In this document: piece by piece, positions 25,133 through 35,952 of the stretch
Numbering within the stretch: the first letter of the stretch is position 1
How the letters are laid out: the number at the start of each line of letters is the position of its first letter
From: Legionella cardiaca
GTDB lineage: Bacteria > Pseudomonadota > Gammaproteobacteria > Legionellales > Legionellaceae
Assembly: GCF_029026145.1 (NCBI RefSeq)
Contig: NZ_CP119078.1
Coordinates: 214,501-278,500, forward strand
Reading direction: 5' to 3'
DNA: 64,000 bases
Position numbers and translations under genes: made by a program
The notes under the pieces: generated by a model
What the model was told of the DNA's origin: nothing
The model's database searches: none
Seen by the model: only the letters and a program-made list of their open reading frames with translations

Positions 25133-26824
25133 ATGTGGTATACCGATCTGATGCAGCCTTTAGTGGCCAAAATAACAATTGCTCAACAAGAGCAAGCGAA
25201 ATCTTTTTTGAAAAAATTGTTTTCCGGTTTAAGAAATGACGTTCATAAGGAAAAACTTCCAGTAGGCATGTTATTAGGGGTTATCGAAAAAGCATATGAA
25301 AAATTTCAAAGCAGTGAGGATGGTGCTGTTAACTTGGCCGAGTTTTCGCAGTATGTGTTAGGTCTTGCAATAATTTACAGCAAAGTCAATGAAGATAGCG
25401 CTTTTTGGAACGCAGATTTCATTGATTTGTGTCGGTCATTAACCAAAGATTTAAACTTGGCGGGGGATATTGCACAGGTTAGCAAGGATATAGCTACAGG
25501 TCGTAAAAAATTTACTACTAAAGGGTCTATATCGAACGAAGACAAGGCGATTAACTATCTGTTAAATCAATTAGAGAGAAGAGTTTTTCATGAATTACAG
25601 TTTCAAGCTGACGTTAATCTTTCCAAAATAAAAGGTTTATTTGCTAAATATCCTTCTGCTATACCATCATTTTCTGAGTACTGCTGCGATCTGGATGTTA
25701 CTGAGTCACCAGAATTTGCTGCTTTTTTAATTGATCTTGAAAATCCAGATGATACCCATGAACTTATCAAAAAAATGGAGGAGTTTGGTCAGAGGGAGTG
25801 TGATGTAGAAAAAAGAGCAGAGTTTTTAAGGTTTCTGGCTGATTTAAGATTAAAATGGGGATCTATCCTAAAAGAATCTGCAAAAGTGAATAAAAACTCT
25901 ACTCTTATTCAAGAGATGAAAATTAAATTCAAGCAGCAATTAGTAAATGAGACTAAGAATTTTATTTTAGAACAAAGTTCTTGGGCCATCATGAGTAAAT
26001 TTGCCAATGTCTTTTCCGCAGAAATTGTGCTTAAACCAATTACTATGGAAATTAATGCTCGAATCATCGAGTTTTACGAGCAAGACCTTACTGTAGCGCT
26101 CAATGGAATGATGGCTTTTCATGCCTTATATAAAGATCTTCAATCAGCGGATTTTCTGCGGCAATGGCAAGAACTGTACTATAAATCGTTACAGTTAAAT
26201 GGTGACAAAGAAGAGGTTATGAGTCAAAAAGCTAAACTTCAGTCACAAATTGAGGATACGGTTGAACCAATTCTTTTGGGGAACGATAGTACAATAGCTT
26301 TAAAGCGTATCTTTTATAGCAAGTTTAAATCGTTTGTTTTATTTCCTTCTCTTATCGAGAGGCTCTCTCAGCAATTGACGGATTTTGATAATCTACCCAT
26401 ATCGCAAGGAATTAAAGAAATAGAGAGAGTAGGGAATACGTTGATTGGCGTAAAAGGTATTGCTGCGAAAAAACTTGCCGTTGACCTACAAAAACAGTGG
26501 GAAGCTCTTTATTTTGAAGTGCAAAAATCTGATCGTGATGAAGAAAAAATTAAGGGTATGAAAAAACAATTTCATGATTCCTTGCATTCACAGGACGACT
26601 TAATGAATACGCATCGGGAAATTTGGAAACCTATCTTAATCAATATTGGTCTTGCACTGACTGTATTTGGTGCTGTAGCAATAATAGGCAAAACACTTTA
26701 CTCCGGAATCAAGGATAATAAATTGTCGTTTAATTCTTGCCTGTTCTTTGCAAAAACGGCAACGCAGCAACATATCGAGGAATTGGATAAAAATTTGGCC
26801 CCTATAGCAGCACCCGCAGCTTAA
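25133..26824 (+). CDS. Probable PmrA-regulated Dot/Icm effector with C-terminal membrane segment
   Basis: 563 aa, mostly helical and charged, with no signal peptide. Near 497-525 is a conserved-looking module IWKPILINIGLALTVFGAVAI containing one hydrophobic segment, then a Phe/Lys-rich end. From memory, this WKPI...LT...G tail recurs in several Legionella proteins. PmrAB controls many Dot/Icm effectors, and the box at 25072-25091 strongly suggests membership. The start is uncertain: no Shine-Dalgarno before the ATG at 25133 or the one at 25151. Molecular function unknown. Confidence 0.65.
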   Translation: MWYTDLMQPLVAKITIAQQEQAKSFLKKLFSGLRNDVHKEKLPVGMLLGVIEKAYEKFQSSEDGAVNLAEFSQYVLGLAIIYSKVNEDSAFWNADFIDLCRSLTKDLNLAGDIAQVSKDIATGRKKFTTKGSISNEDKAINYLLNQLERRVFHELQFQADVNLSKIKGLFAKYPSAIPSFSEYCCDLDVTESPEFAAFLIDLENPDDTHELIKKMEEFGQRECDVEKRAEFLRFLADLRLKWGSILKESAKVNKNSTLIQEMKIKFKQQLVNETKNFILEQSSWAIMSKFANVFSAEIVLKPITMEINARIIEFYEQDLTVALNGMMAFHALYKDLQSADFLRQWQELYYKSLQLNGDKEEVMSQKAKLQSQIEDTVEPILLGNDSTIALKRIFYSKFKSFVLFPSLIERLSQQLTDFDNLPISQGIKEIERVGNTLIGVKGIAAKKLAVDLQKQWEALYFEVQKSDRDEEKIKGMKKQFHDSLHSQDDLMNTHREIWKPILINIGLALTVFGAVAIIGKTLYSGIKDNKLSFNSCLFFAKTATQQHIEELDKNLAPIAAPAA

Positions 26825-26846
26825 ACAAATCTATTGTCCATACTGT

Positions 26847-26872
26847 GTCATTCCCGCGAAGGCGGGAGTGAC
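26847..26872. repeat. GTCATTCCCGC palindrome
   Basis: GTCATTCCCGC and GCGGGAGTGAC around GAAG, an 11-bp stem with one wobble. This short GC-rich palindrome type is scattered in many proteobacterial genomes. Here it separates the effector gene from the end of the copper operon and could terminate both. Confidence 0.7.
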
Positions 26873-26902
26873 ATGCTGCATAAAGACTAATTTACAACAG
26901 TC

Positions 26903-27787
26903 CTACCCTTGGGTAGTCTTTTCAATAATGACTCCAAAGGGAGCAAAAAGCTCTTTTCCATGGATTTTTACCTGAGCAAAGATTTTCGTAAAGCCAGCTT
27001 TTTCAGGTTCTAGATGAAATAGCAATTCAGGTCCTCCCTGGTCAGTTGCCTTTGTGGGCTCTTTACCCATAGGATGAAGATGAACAACTGTTTTGAGATC
27101 ATCATTAAAGCCAACGATATGAGCAAAAGCTCCCATGATTGGTTGTAAGAAATGAATGGGTTGTCCCTTAGCATTAGTTACTATTATTTTTCCCATGGCT
27201 GGTTGCCCAACTTCCAGTGTGGCTTTATCAAAGGATAATTTGAAGTGATAGCCATCAACGACACTCTCATAAAATGGTTGATTATTAATTTTGTGCGTGA
27301 TGTTTGCGGATTTGGGAGTGATTAAATCAGTGATAATATATTCCTGTGTGTTTGTTTTGAGTGGAACGAGATCCGCCCAGGCTCGATAAGTGGCATTTTT
27401 TCGAGCGGGTTGCCATTCAAATTGATACACGCCTGGTTCTTGTGTCGCTTGTGGATGAACATGACTGTAATCCGACAGACTGTCATCAATGACTAATAAA
27501 TGAATTTTCTGGGTGTGAATTTCTTGAAGATCACTTAAGCGAACAAGTTTATTAGTTGCACTCTCAATAAGCTTAAAAAAGACAACTTTTTTTCCGTTAC
27601 GATCAATTATTTTTTCAATTGTTAAATGGACAGTAGGTAATTTTTTTAACGAAACAGACTTTACATGATGTTGATGATGATGCTGATGTTCTGAATGAAT
27701 ATTAGCAGCAAAAGATTGATAAGCCATGGTCAACAAGGGAAAAATAAGTAAAGGTTTTTTCTTAAAAATACGACTCAGTTTTTTCAC
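26903..27787 (-). CDS. Periplasmic His-rich protein at end of copper operon
   Basis: 294 aa from the GTG at 27787, set by GGAG eight bases upstream; longer in-frame forms would overlap the RND gene. Signal peptide about 1-24, then a His cluster (HSEHQHHHQHH) and several HxH pairs (YSHVHP, VVHLHPMG), suited to metal binding. Two beta-rich halves of similar style follow, one ending in a cupredoxin-like HLHP region. It is the last gene of the csoR-copA-efflux operon, 61 bp after the pump gene, which supports a role in binding or handing over copper. No named family is claimed. Confidence 0.7.
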   Translation of the reverse strand: MKKLSRIFKKKPLLIFPLLTMAYQSFAANIHSEHQHHHQHHVKSVSLKKLPTVHLTIEKIIDRNGKKVVFFKLIESATNKLVRLSDLQEIHTQKIHLLVIDDSLSDYSHVHPQATQEPGVYQFEWQPARKNATYRAWADLVPLKTNTQEYIITDLITPKSANITHKINNQPFYESVVDGYHFKLSFDKATLEVGQPAMGKIIVTNAKGQPIHFLQPIMGAFAHIVGFNDDLKTVVHLHPMGKEPTKATDQGGPELLFHLEPEKAGFTKIFAQVKIHGKELFAPFGVIIEKTTQG

Positions 27788-27848
27788 AACATGACTCCAC
27801 TTGTGGTTTATATAAAAATTCGTTTTACTGGTGAGGCGTGAAGATGGC

Positions 27849-30800
27849 TTATATTTCACTGCGTCGCGCTCGCCACTGTTCAATAAAATTATATACCGTT
27901 GGCACGACAATCATATTTAAGCAGGTCGATGTGAAAAGGCCACCTAATAAAACTTGTGCCAACGGTCGTTCCAATTCTTTACCTACTGGCGAACCCCACA
28001 ATAAAGGGATTAAACCGAGCGCTGCTGTAGTTGCTGTCATTAATACAGGAATCAATCTATCCATGGTGCCTTGGATGACCACCTCTTGTAATGGTCTTCC
28101 TTCTGCTTGTAATTGATTGTAACGAGTAACCAGAATAATGCCATTGCGAGCTGCAATACCAAAAAGCGTGATAAAGCCAATCATAGCTGCAATACTCATT
28201 TCGCCACTGGCTATAAAGAGTGACAGAACGCCTCCAATTAAAGCGAGAGGCAAATTAAAAAGTACCAAAATCGCTTCCCGTAGGGTGCCAAATGCTTTAT
28301 ACAACAGTAATAACATGGCAAGAATAGCCAAGCCACCTAAAAGCATGATGATACGAGCAGCCTGTTGCTGGTTTTCAAATTGTCCACCGTATTGAATGAA
28401 GTAACCAGCGGGAAGCTTTACTTTTTCTTTCACCAATTGCTTAACCTCACCAATCACTGCACCTAAATCACGATCTTCTACGTTAAAGGCTACAACAATC
28501 ATGCGTTGCACGTTTTCACGATTAATCAAAAAAGGTTGTTCCTGCTCTGAAATTTCAGCAACTGCACGTAAGGGAATTTTTTCTGTTTGTGAGGAGACAA
28601 TACCATGGGCATCAATTAGCATATCCTGAACCGCCTTAACACTGTACCGTCCAGACTCAGCTAGCCGTAAATAGAGATCAAAGGTACGCTGTCCCTCAAG
28701 TACGCTTGAAACCCGGATACCATTGAGTAAGGTTTGTATATCTTCAGAAATTTGCCCGACATTAATACCGTAATAAGCTGCTTTCTCACGATCAATTTTA
28801 ATAATTAACTGCGGTACGTTAATTTGCTGTTCCTTGTTAATATCAACGATCCCTGGGATTTCTTTAAGTAGCTTGGTAATAGAGTCGCCTAATTGATTGA
28901 GGGTTGCCAGGTGATCGCCAAAAACTTTAATAGCGACTTGAGCTCGTACACCAGAGAGTACTTCATCCATACGATGGGCAATGAATTGGCCTATATTAAA
29001 CACGGCACCGGGAATAGATGCTAAATCCTGACGAATGCGTTTTAATAACTCTGCCGGGGGCATGGTTTTATCTTTATCAAAGTCAAGATAAAGATCGAAT
29101 TCACTGACATTAGGTGGCAATGCATCCTCATCTAATTCACTACGTCCTGCACGTTGTGCGATAGAAATAACTTGAGGATATTTTAATAAGCGTTTGCGAA
29201 CTTGTTTACCTAAACGCATCGATTCTTCAACAGAGGTTCCCGGTAAGGTTGTCATGGCAATGATGAAATTCCCTTCATGAAATTCAGGTAAAAAGGCTGA
29301 GCCAAAAAATGGAAAGAGAGCTAAAGTCAATGCTAAAGCCAAGAGAGCTGCACTAATAATTAACCAGAAATGATGAAGTGACCAATGCAAAATACGTTGA
29401 AAATGATGCTTAAGCCAAAGCGCAAAACGCGATTCTTTTTCTTCATAATCATTCTCTTGTATTGGCAATAATACCGGCGAAGTTTGTTGCTGTGTCAACT
29501 CCCGTAAGGGAACAGGTTCATCATTTTGTTTCTCTTTTTTATTGACTAAGAGAAGATAGCAAAGCGCTGGGACTGCTGTTATCGAGACCACGAGGGAACC
29601 CAAAACTGAGGCGATATAGGCAACGGCTAAGGGAGTAAAGATTCGCTCTGTAACACCGGAAAGAAAGAAAATGGGGATGAATACTAAACAAATGATAATG
29701 GTTGCATAAATAACGGAGTTCCTGATTTCAAGTACGGCACCAAAAATAACCGATAAACTTGGAAGAGGGTTGGCTGACAGGCGATTCAAACGTAACCGCC
29801 GCACGACATTTTCTACAGTAATAATGCCATCATCAACGACCTCGCCAATAGCAATCGCAATGCCGCCAAGAGTCATTGCATTAATGCCAAGACCAAATAA
29901 ACTCAGGATTAGGATACCAATGACAAAAGAAATAGGCATAGAGATAAAAGTAATCAATGAAGCGCGTATATTCATTAAAAAAATAAAGAGAACAACAATC
30001 ACAATTAATGCGCCCTCTAAAAGCGCAAGGCTAAGATTTTTAATGGCTGCTTCGATAAAATTGGCTTGACGAAAAACATTTGTTATAAATTGTACGCCAG
30101 GTGGAAGAGAGGCTTTAATTTCCGCTAAAGCAGCTTCCACTTTATGAGTCGTGGTAAGAGTATCTGCTCCATAAGATTTGGAAATTGTGCCAATAACGGC
30201 ATTTTGAGTCCCATAAGCACTATCACCTCGTTTTATTTCACCACCGAAAGTAACTGTTGCAACATTACCAATCGTGATTGGAATACCTTTGCGTGTTGTG
30301 ATAATCGTTTTGCGTATGTCCTCCAATGTTTTTATTCTACCGATGGTTCCCACAATTAATTCTCTTCCTGATTTTTGCAGAAATGCACCGGGAACATTGC
30401 GGTTGGAATTTTCTAATGCCTGGCGAACTTCTTCAATGCTAATACGATAGGCAAGCATACGTTGAGAGTCTAAAAGAACTTGATATTGCTTTACTTCCCC
30501 GCCTAAAGAAACGACAGACGCAACGCCTCCTAAAGCCAGGATTCGTGGACGAATTACCCAGTCTGAAATGGTTCTTAATTCTTCGGGAGAGAGGCTGTCG
30601 CTGATTAGCGCATATTTAATCATCCAGCCCACAGCAGAAATAACGGGTAACATGACAGGAGGCGTTGTGCCGGGTGGCAGTTTACTGGCAACCTGTTGAA
30701 TACGCTCATTAACTAATTGCCGATCGCGATAAATATCTGTTTTATCATCAAAAATAATCACAATGGTTGATGAGCCTGCGGATGTTCTTGAACGGACATT

Positions 30801-31040
30801 CGTTACCCCGGGAGTACCGTTAATTGCACTTTCTAAGGGATAGGTAATTAGAGCTTCAACATCTTGAGGGGCCATGCCGGGCGCTTCGGTTTGTACAACC
30901 ACTTGAGGTGGAGCAAATTCGGGGAAAACATCGACTGGCATTTTTTGCAAGACGTAACCACCCAGAATGCATAAGGCAAGGGTCAGGGCCAGCACCAAGG
31001 CACGATTGGCAAGTGACCATGCGACGAGACGATTAAACAT
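27849..31040 (-). CDS. Heavy-metal RND efflux pump, CzcA/CusA family
   Basis: 1063 aa, full length. Twelve membrane segments in two sets with two large periplasmic loops. The TM4 motif reads AIGEVVDDGIITVEN, with the acidic residues of proton relay, and PGMAPQDVEALITYPLE near the N-terminus is typical of metal RND pumps. It starts immediately after the stop of the adaptor gene. In this operon, behind csoR and copA, it should expel Cu(I) from the periplasm across the outer membrane; Zn/Co/Cd pumps share the fold, so copper rests on context. Legionella HelA is the likely relative. Confidence 0.92.
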   Translation of the reverse strand: MFNRLVAWSLANRALVLALTLALCILGGYVLQKMPVDVFPEFAPPQVVVQTEAPGMAPQDVEALITYPLESAINGTPGVTNVRSRTSAGSSTIVIIFDDKTDIYRDRQLVNERIQQVASKLPPGTTPPVMLPVISAVGWMIKYALISDSLSPEELRTISDWVIRPRILALGGVASVVSLGGEVKQYQVLLDSQRMLAYRISIEEVRQALENSNRNVPGAFLQKSGRELIVGTIGRIKTLEDIRKTIITTRKGIPITIGNVATVTFGGEIKRGDSAYGTQNAVIGTISKSYGADTLTTTHKVEAALAEIKASLPPGVQFITNVFRQANFIEAAIKNLSLALLEGALIVIVVLFIFLMNIRASLITFISMPISFVIGILILSLFGLGINAMTLGGIAIAIGEVVDDGIITVENVVRRLRLNRLSANPLPSLSVIFGAVLEIRNSVIYATIIICLVFIPIFFLSGVTERIFTPLAVAYIASVLGSLVVSITAVPALCYLLLVNKKEKQNDEPVPLRELTQQQTSPVLLPIQENDYEEKESRFALWLKHHFQRILHWSLHHFWLIISAALLALALTLALFPFFGSAFLPEFHEGNFIIAMTTLPGTSVEESMRLGKQVRKRLLKYPQVISIAQRAGRSELDEDALPPNVSEFDLYLDFDKDKTMPPAELLKRIRQDLASIPGAVFNIGQFIAHRMDEVLSGVRAQVAIKVFGDHLATLNQLGDSITKLLKEIPGIVDINKEQQINVPQLIIKIDREKAAYYGINVGQISEDIQTLLNGIRVSSVLEGQRTFDLYLRLAESGRYSVKAVQDMLIDAHGIVSSQTEKIPLRAVAEISEQEQPFLINRENVQRMIVVAFNVEDRDLGAVIGEVKQLVKEKVKLPAGYFIQYGGQFENQQQAARIIMLLGGLAILAMLLLLYKAFGTLREAILVLFNLPLALIGGVLSLFIASGEMSIAAMIGFITLFGIAARNGIILVTRYNQLQAEGRPLQEVVIQGTMDRLIPVLMTATTAALGLIPLLWGSPVGKELERPLAQVLLGGLFTSTCLNMIVVPTVYNFIEQWRARRSEI

Positions 31041-32009
31041 CTATTGCTGATCCTCTGTTGTTGATGGTTGTCCACCGGTTAGCCAAAGAGTATAAAGTTG
31101 CCGATTTCCTTGAATAACAACCTCATCACCTTCAACAAGACCCTCAATAATTTCCGTATTCATGTCATCGCTCATACCCGTTTTGACAACGACACGTTGA
31201 AACTGATTGCCTTTGCGGCGGAAAACAAATTTTTCATCGTTTGCTTCCAAAATAGCGGTATTAGGAACGGTAAGTGCCTCTTTATTTTCTTGTAAAACCA
31301 AACTAGCCCGTGTAAACATACCAGGCTTTAATAAATCGTCGGAATTATCAAGAAGGATTTGCACATTGACGGTTCTTGTAATGGAATCAAGGTTCGGCTC
31401 AATCAAAATCACTTTGCCGATAAAAGTTTGCTTGGGATAGCTTAATACATGCAGGTAAGCCTTTTGCCCAAGTTTTACCTTCCCTAGATCTTCTTCATAG
31501 ACTTTAGCAATCATGAGAAGACGATTTCGATTACTAATATGAAAGAGAATGGTATTGGGTTCTACTGCTTGTCCAAGCGTGACATTTCGCGCATCAACAA
31601 TGCCTGACATGGGCGCATTAATGACAATACTTGGAGGAGGATCTCCAATTAATCGCGATTGCACTTTGAGCAATGGTTGTCCAGTTTTTACTTGATCGCC
31701 AAGATTGGCATATAAGGCCGCAACATTACCGCTAATTCTTACGCTGACATCTGCTTGTTCATCAGGTAAAAGTTGAATTTCTCCATTAAGGCCAAGTGTT
31801 TGCACCAATGGGCTCTTACTTGCTTTAATAAGTTTTAAATCGATGATGTTCTCTTGTTCCTTCGTCAAAAAAACAGGTCCACGGGGTTTATCTGATATTT
31901 CAATTTTTTCACCATGGGCAAAGATGGCCACACTATAAGTCATGGGCAACAAAAAAATGAGCCAAAAGGGTAATGGTCTTTTAAGAAATTTCATGATGAA
32001 TGCACACAT
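31041..32009 (-). CDS. Efflux RND periplasmic adaptor subunit
   Basis: 322 aa from the ATG at 32009, preceded by AGGA; a second ATG at 31994 is possible. N-terminal membrane anchor, lipoyl-like halves (SGNVAALYANLGDQVKTGQPLL and NAPMSGIVDARNVTLGQAV), and a beta-barrel. It bridges the RND pump and the outer membrane channel. Its start overlaps the end of the channel gene by 29 bp, showing tight coupling. Confidence 0.9.
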   Translation of the reverse strand: MCAFIMKFLKRPLPFWLIFLLPMTYSVAIFAHGEKIEISDKPRGPVFLTKEQENIIDLKLIKASKSPLVQTLGLNGEIQLLPDEQADVSVRISGNVAALYANLGDQVKTGQPLLKVQSRLIGDPPPSIVINAPMSGIVDARNVTLGQAVEPNTILFHISNRNRLLMIAKVYEEDLGKVKLGQKAYLHVLSYPKQTFIGKVILIEPNLDSITRTVNVQILLDNSDDLLKPGMFTRASLVLQENKEALTVPNTAILEANDEKFVFRRKGNQFQRVVVKTGMSDDMNTEIIEGLVEGDEVVIQGNRQLYTLWLTGGQPSTTEDQQ

Positions 32010-33312
32010 TGATAATCCTGTTATCTGAAAAGGGGGCACATAGCGCCAACTTGTTATTTCCCAATGCTGTACATAATTTCACTACGGCTTGTAAGTATTT
32101 TTCAAGAATATTGAGTCTGGTTGTCTGCAGTTCATTCTGTTGCCGTTGGATTTGCAGGACCTCAAGTAAAGAGATTTGGCCATTTCGATAAGCTTCTCGG
32201 GCTAATTTCACATTGCGCTGAATTAGTTTGCTGGTTTCACCAGTTTGCGATTGACTTAACGTCATTTGTAACGCTTTTACTTGCCCGTAACTGCTTGCAA
32301 TCTCCGTTTTAATCGCTAGTTGAAGAGCTTGTACTTTGATAAGATTTTGAGTGCCGGTGAGTGCTGCAGCTCTAATCCGTCCCTGGTTCGCATTAAATAG
32401 CGGTAGGGGAATGGCTAAATTCACATTAAGGGCGCGATCGGGTTTTTGCACTGGAGCCCCGTCGACTGCAATTTTATCTTGTTGTACCCCTAAGCCCACG
32501 GTCCAATCTGCCCATCGTTCGGCACGAGCAAGCTGGTGGTCGGCTTGGGCACGATGAAAATTTAGCCAGGCAATTTGTATCTCTGGCCGCTGTTGTAAGG
32601 CGTTGGTTTGTAGTTCCGCTAAAGCAGGTAATACTCCAGGTTTTACCAGGCGTTTATCGAGGATTAATGGGGTTTGTTCGGTGCGTCCTAACAATTGATT
32701 AAGTTGGGCCACTTGATTTATTTTCAAACTATCCAGGCCCTGCTTTTCCTGTAAAATACGTTGGTATTCCAATTTAGCGGTGTTGGCATCCAGTTCCGAG
32801 ACTTCTGCAGCATAAAAACGTTTTTGACTAACCTGCATTAACTGCTGATTTATAACTAAAAGATTATTCAATTGCTTTAAGCGTTTATCGGTAATTTGAA
32901 TTGCATAAAAACTGTCAGCAACCTGACCTCTAAGTTGTCGTTTAGCATTTCTGATTTCTGCCAGGGCAATGGCAATATCTACGCGAGCAACGTTCTTCTG
33001 TTTTCCCAAACGCCCAGAAACCGGGAACGCCTGGCTAAACCCTACACTGCGTGTATATTCGCCTTCATTAGTAAAAAAACGATCATCGGTTGTTGCCAGT
33101 TGTAAACTTGGATTTGGCCATAATCCTGCCTGCTTTATGCGAGCTGCTGCAAGAGAAACATTATATTGTGCTGCTTTTAAATCTTTATTATTTTCAATAG
33201 CAATTTTTGTTAGTTGATTTAAATTCAAAGGCGAAGCAGCCACGCTTAAGGCTGGCACCAAGCCGATTATAGTGCAGAGTGCTCTTGTAAAATGTACTCG
33301 ACAAAACCTCAT
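31981..33312 (-). CDS. TolC-family outer membrane efflux channel
   Basis: 443 aa from the ATG at 33312, which overlaps the copA stop (ATGA). Signal peptide about 1-26. Two OEP repeats rich in Ala/Gln/Leu helices, with [20 protein letters not shown] and [11 protein letters not shown] typical. It forms the exit duct for the metal pump. Confidence 0.9.
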   Translation of the reverse strand: MRFCRVHFTRALCTIIGLVPALSVAASPLNLNQLTKIAIENNKDLKAAQYNVSLAAARIKQAGLWPNPSLQLATTDDRFFTNEGEYTRSVGFSQAFPVSGRLGKQKNVARVDIAIALAEIRNAKRQLRGQVADSFYAIQITDKRLKQLNNLLVINQQLMQVSQKRFYAAEVSELDANTAKLEYQRILQEKQGLDSLKINQVAQLNQLLGRTEQTPLILDKRLVKPGVLPALAELQTNALQQRPEIQIAWLNFHRAQADHQLARAERWADWTVGLGVQQDKIAVDGAPVQKPDRALNVNLAIPLPLFNANQGRIRAAALTGTQNLIKVQALQLAIKTEIASSYGQVKALQMTLSQSQTGETSKLIQRNVKLAREAYRNGQISLLEVLQIQRQQNELQTTRLNILEKYLQAVVKLCTALGNNKLALCAPFSDNRIINVCIHHEIS

Positions 33313-35519
33313 AACGTAGTCCACTTCAAGCGCAATGCATTAATAATCACTGAGAAAGAACTCAATGACATCGCAGCAGCGGCGATCATTGGGTTGAGTA
33401 ATAAGCCTGTTAATGGGTACAAGATTCCTGCGGCGACAGGAATGCCTAAGGCATTATAAATAAATGCAAAAAATAGATTTTGCCGAATATTGCGCATAGT
33501 TGCTTCTGAGAGGCGTCGAGCTTTAACGATGCCATGTAAATCACCATGGAGCAAGGTAATTCCAGCACTTTCTATAGCCACATCCGTTCCTGTACCCATG
33601 GCAATGCCAATGTCTGCTTTAGCAAGTGCAGGGGCATCATTTACGCCATCACCAGCCATAGCAACGAGTTTGTTTTTCTGTTGTAACTCAGCAACAATGC
33701 GGCTTTTATCGGCTGGCAACACTTCAGCGACAATCTGTTGAATACCAAGTTTGGCTGCGACTGCTTCCGCTGTTTTGCGATTGTCACCCGTTAACATAAC
33801 TATCTCGATACCCTCTTCTTGTAAGGCTTTAAGGGCTTTGCTCGAGTTGTCTTTAATGGGATCTTCAATGACTAACATGGCTGCAATTTCATGTTCAACT
33901 GCCATGTACATAACAGATGCGCCTGTCGCTCTTAATTCATCTGCTTTCACTTGAAAAGCGGAAATGTCGACTTGCTCTTCTTTCATCAAGATTGCATTGC
34001 CAATGGCGATAGATTGACCTTTAATGATGCCACGGACTCCTTTTCCTGAAGGTGCGTCAAAATTTGTAACAGTCAATAGAGCTAACTCTTTCTCCTTGGC
34101 TGCCAAAACAATCGCGCGAGCCAGGGGGTGTTCGCTGTTATTTTCCAAGGAAGCTGCGAGTGATAAGGCTTCTTCTTGTGAAAATTGGGGTGTAATGATT
34201 TGTGTGAGTTTGGGATGTCCTTCGGTGAGTGTTCCTGTTTTGTCTACTACCAGCGTGTTGATCTTTTCTAAACGCTCCAAAGCCTCTGCGTTTTTAATGA
34301 GTACGCCTGTACCAGCACCTTTGCCCACACCAACCATGATGGACATCGGCGTTGCTAAACCTAAAGCACAGGGGCAAGCAATAATAAGAACAGAAACGGC
34401 AGCAATTAACCCATAACTTATAGAGGGTTGTGGACCTACTGCGAACCAGATACCGAAGGAAAAAAGTGCCACCAAAATAACAATAGGAACAAACCAGGCA
34501 GCAACGGTGTCTGCAAGGCGTTGTATTGGGGCACGGCTGCGTTGCGCTTCACTCACCATTTGGACGATGCGTTGTAACATGGTATCGCTACCTACATGAG
34601 TAGCTTTCATAATAAAGCTGCCCGTTTGATTAATAGTCCCACCAATAACTTTTGCACCTAATTCTTTGGTGACGGGAATGGGTTCTCCGGTAATCATTGA
34701 TTCATCAATGTTGCTATATCCCTCGATAATTTCCCCATCAATTGGGATTTTTTCTCCGGGGCGGACACGCAGTTTGTCGCCTGTTGCAATTTTATCCAGG
34801 CTAATTTCACTCTCAAGGTTGTTATCGTCCAATCGATGAGCGGTATCTGGGGCTAACTTTAATAAAGCACGTATAGCCCCACCGGTTTTTTCGCGAGCTT
34901 TAAGCTCTAAAACCTGACCTAGTAATACCAAGGTAGTTATTACCGCTGCTGCTTCAAAATAGACTGGTATAACGCCCTGGTCATTGTGAAAACTTAAAGG
35001 GAAGAGCGCTGGAAACAAGGTGGCAATAACGCTATAACCCCATGCTACCCCCGTACCCATGGCAATAAGTGTAAACATATTTAAATGTCTGGTTTTCAAT
35101 GATTGCCAGCCACGAAGAAAAAAAGGCCAGCCACACCATAAAACAACGGGAGTCGCTAGCAATAGTTGAATCCATATTGAAAGTCGTGCTGGAAAATTGG
35201 GAAATAAATGTGCTTCACCCATAGCAAGAATGAAAACAGGCAATGATAAAATGAATCCAACCCAGAAACGAAAACGCATATCTGTGTATTCAGGATTTTT
35301 TTCTTCTTCCAGAGTAATGGTCTCAGGCTCTAATGCCATGCCGCAAATTGGGCAATTCCCTGGTTTATTTTGGCGAATTTCAGGGTGCATGGGGCAGGTA
35401 TAAATTGCTCCTTGCAGTGTGCGAGATGATTTCACGGATTGTGAGGTTGCTTGAGCATGGCAACAGCTATGTTGATGTTTGGATTTTTTAGAATGATGAT
35501 GCTGATGGTCATGATTCAT
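33309..35519 (-). CDS. copA: Copper-exporting P1B-type ATPase CopA
   Basis: 736 aa, the same length as I recall for the crystallised Legionella CopA, and very similar by eye. His-rich N-terminus with CC, then a CPMHPEI...CPICGM metal-binding domain (42-61). Six to eight membrane helices with the CPC transport motif near 380, phosphorylation DKTGT near 425, actuator TGEP, SEHPLA and GDGVNDAP. It moves Cu(I) from cytoplasm to periplasm. Second gene of the operon, 8 bases after csoR. Confidence 0.96.
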   Translation of the reverse strand: MNHDHQHHHSKKSKHQHSCCHAQATSQSVKSSRTLQGAIYTCPMHPEIRQNKPGNCPICGMALEPETITLEEEKNPEYTDMRFRFWVGFILSLPVFILAMGEAHLFPNFPARLSIWIQLLLATPVVLWCGWPFFLRGWQSLKTRHLNMFTLIAMGTGVAWGYSVIATLFPALFPLSFHNDQGVIPVYFEAAAVITTLVLLGQVLELKAREKTGGAIRALLKLAPDTAHRLDDNNLESEISLDKIATGDKLRVRPGEKIPIDGEIIEGYSNIDESMITGEPIPVTKELGAKVIGGTINQTGSFIMKATHVGSDTMLQRIVQMVSEAQRSRAPIQRLADTVAAWFVPIVILVALFSFGIWFAVGPQPSISYGLIAAVSVLIIACPCALGLATPMSIMVGVGKGAGTGVLIKNAEALERLEKINTLVVDKTGTLTEGHPKLTQIITPQFSQEEALSLAASLENNSEHPLARAIVLAAKEKELALLTVTNFDAPSGKGVRGIIKGQSIAIGNAILMKEEQVDISAFQVKADELRATGASVMYMAVEHEIAAMLVIEDPIKDNSSKALKALQEEGIEIVMLTGDNRKTAEAVAAKLGIQQIVAEVLPADKSRIVAELQQKNKLVAMAGDGVNDAPALAKADIGIAMGTGTDVAIESAGITLLHGDLHGIVKARRLSEATMRNIRQNLFFAFIYNALGIPVAAGILYPLTGLLLNPMIAAAAMSLSSFSVIINALRLKWTTL

Positions 35520-35526
35520 AATTTAC

Positions 35527-35802
35527 TTACTCGTATTTTTGCAGCAAATTAATAATTTCGCGAATACGTTCATTTTTGTCGGCTTCGCAACCTGTAGTAC
35601 AAGCCTGCGCTAAACAGTGACCAATATGAGTTTCTAAAACGCTCAACTCAATTGTCTTTAGCGCATTACGAGAGGCTCGCAATTGCGTCATGATATCGAC
35701 ACAATAACGTTTTTCCTCAATCATTTTTTTAATGCCTTCAAGTTGTCCAAGAACACGATTAATCCGTGAAAGTTCTTTTTCATGAGTAGGATGTTTCAAC
35801 AT
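35527..35802 (-). CDS. csoR: CsoR-type copper-sensing repressor
   Basis: 91 aa from the ATG at 35802 (GGAG six bases upstream). All-helical DUF156 fold. Cys34, His59 and Cys63 give the C-H-C Cu(I) ligand set of true CsoR proteins, as opposed to RcnR or FrmR. Copper binding releases the repressor. It heads the operon it should control, with a matching palindrome in its promoter. Confidence 0.9.
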   Translation of the reverse strand: MLKHPTHEKELSRINRVLGQLEGIKKMIEEKRYCVDIMTQLRASRNALKTIELSVLETHIGHCLAQACTTGCEADKNERIREIINLLQKYE

Positions 35803-35826
35803 ACTTTTCTCCAATATACCCTATAA

Positions 35827-35855
35827 GGTATATACCCCAAGGGGTATATTGTCAA
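35827..35855 (-). promoter_or_regulatory. csoR-copA operon promoter with CsoR operator
   Basis: On the minus strand TTGACA (35855-35850) and TATACC (35832-35827) are 17 bases apart. The perfect palindrome ATATACCCC-AA-GGGGTATAT (35830-35849) fills the spacer and touches the -10, so a bound repressor would block RNA polymerase. A second half-site pair, TATACC/GGTATA (35815-35832), overlaps it on the downstream side. Confidence 0.85.
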
Positions 35856-35952
35856 GTGAGGAATTAGTAATCAACGGGACAAAATTCTATCTTTATGAAA
35901 TAATTAGTTTGTTAGCTGTTATTAGATAATCGCTGTACAAGGAAGCCATATT

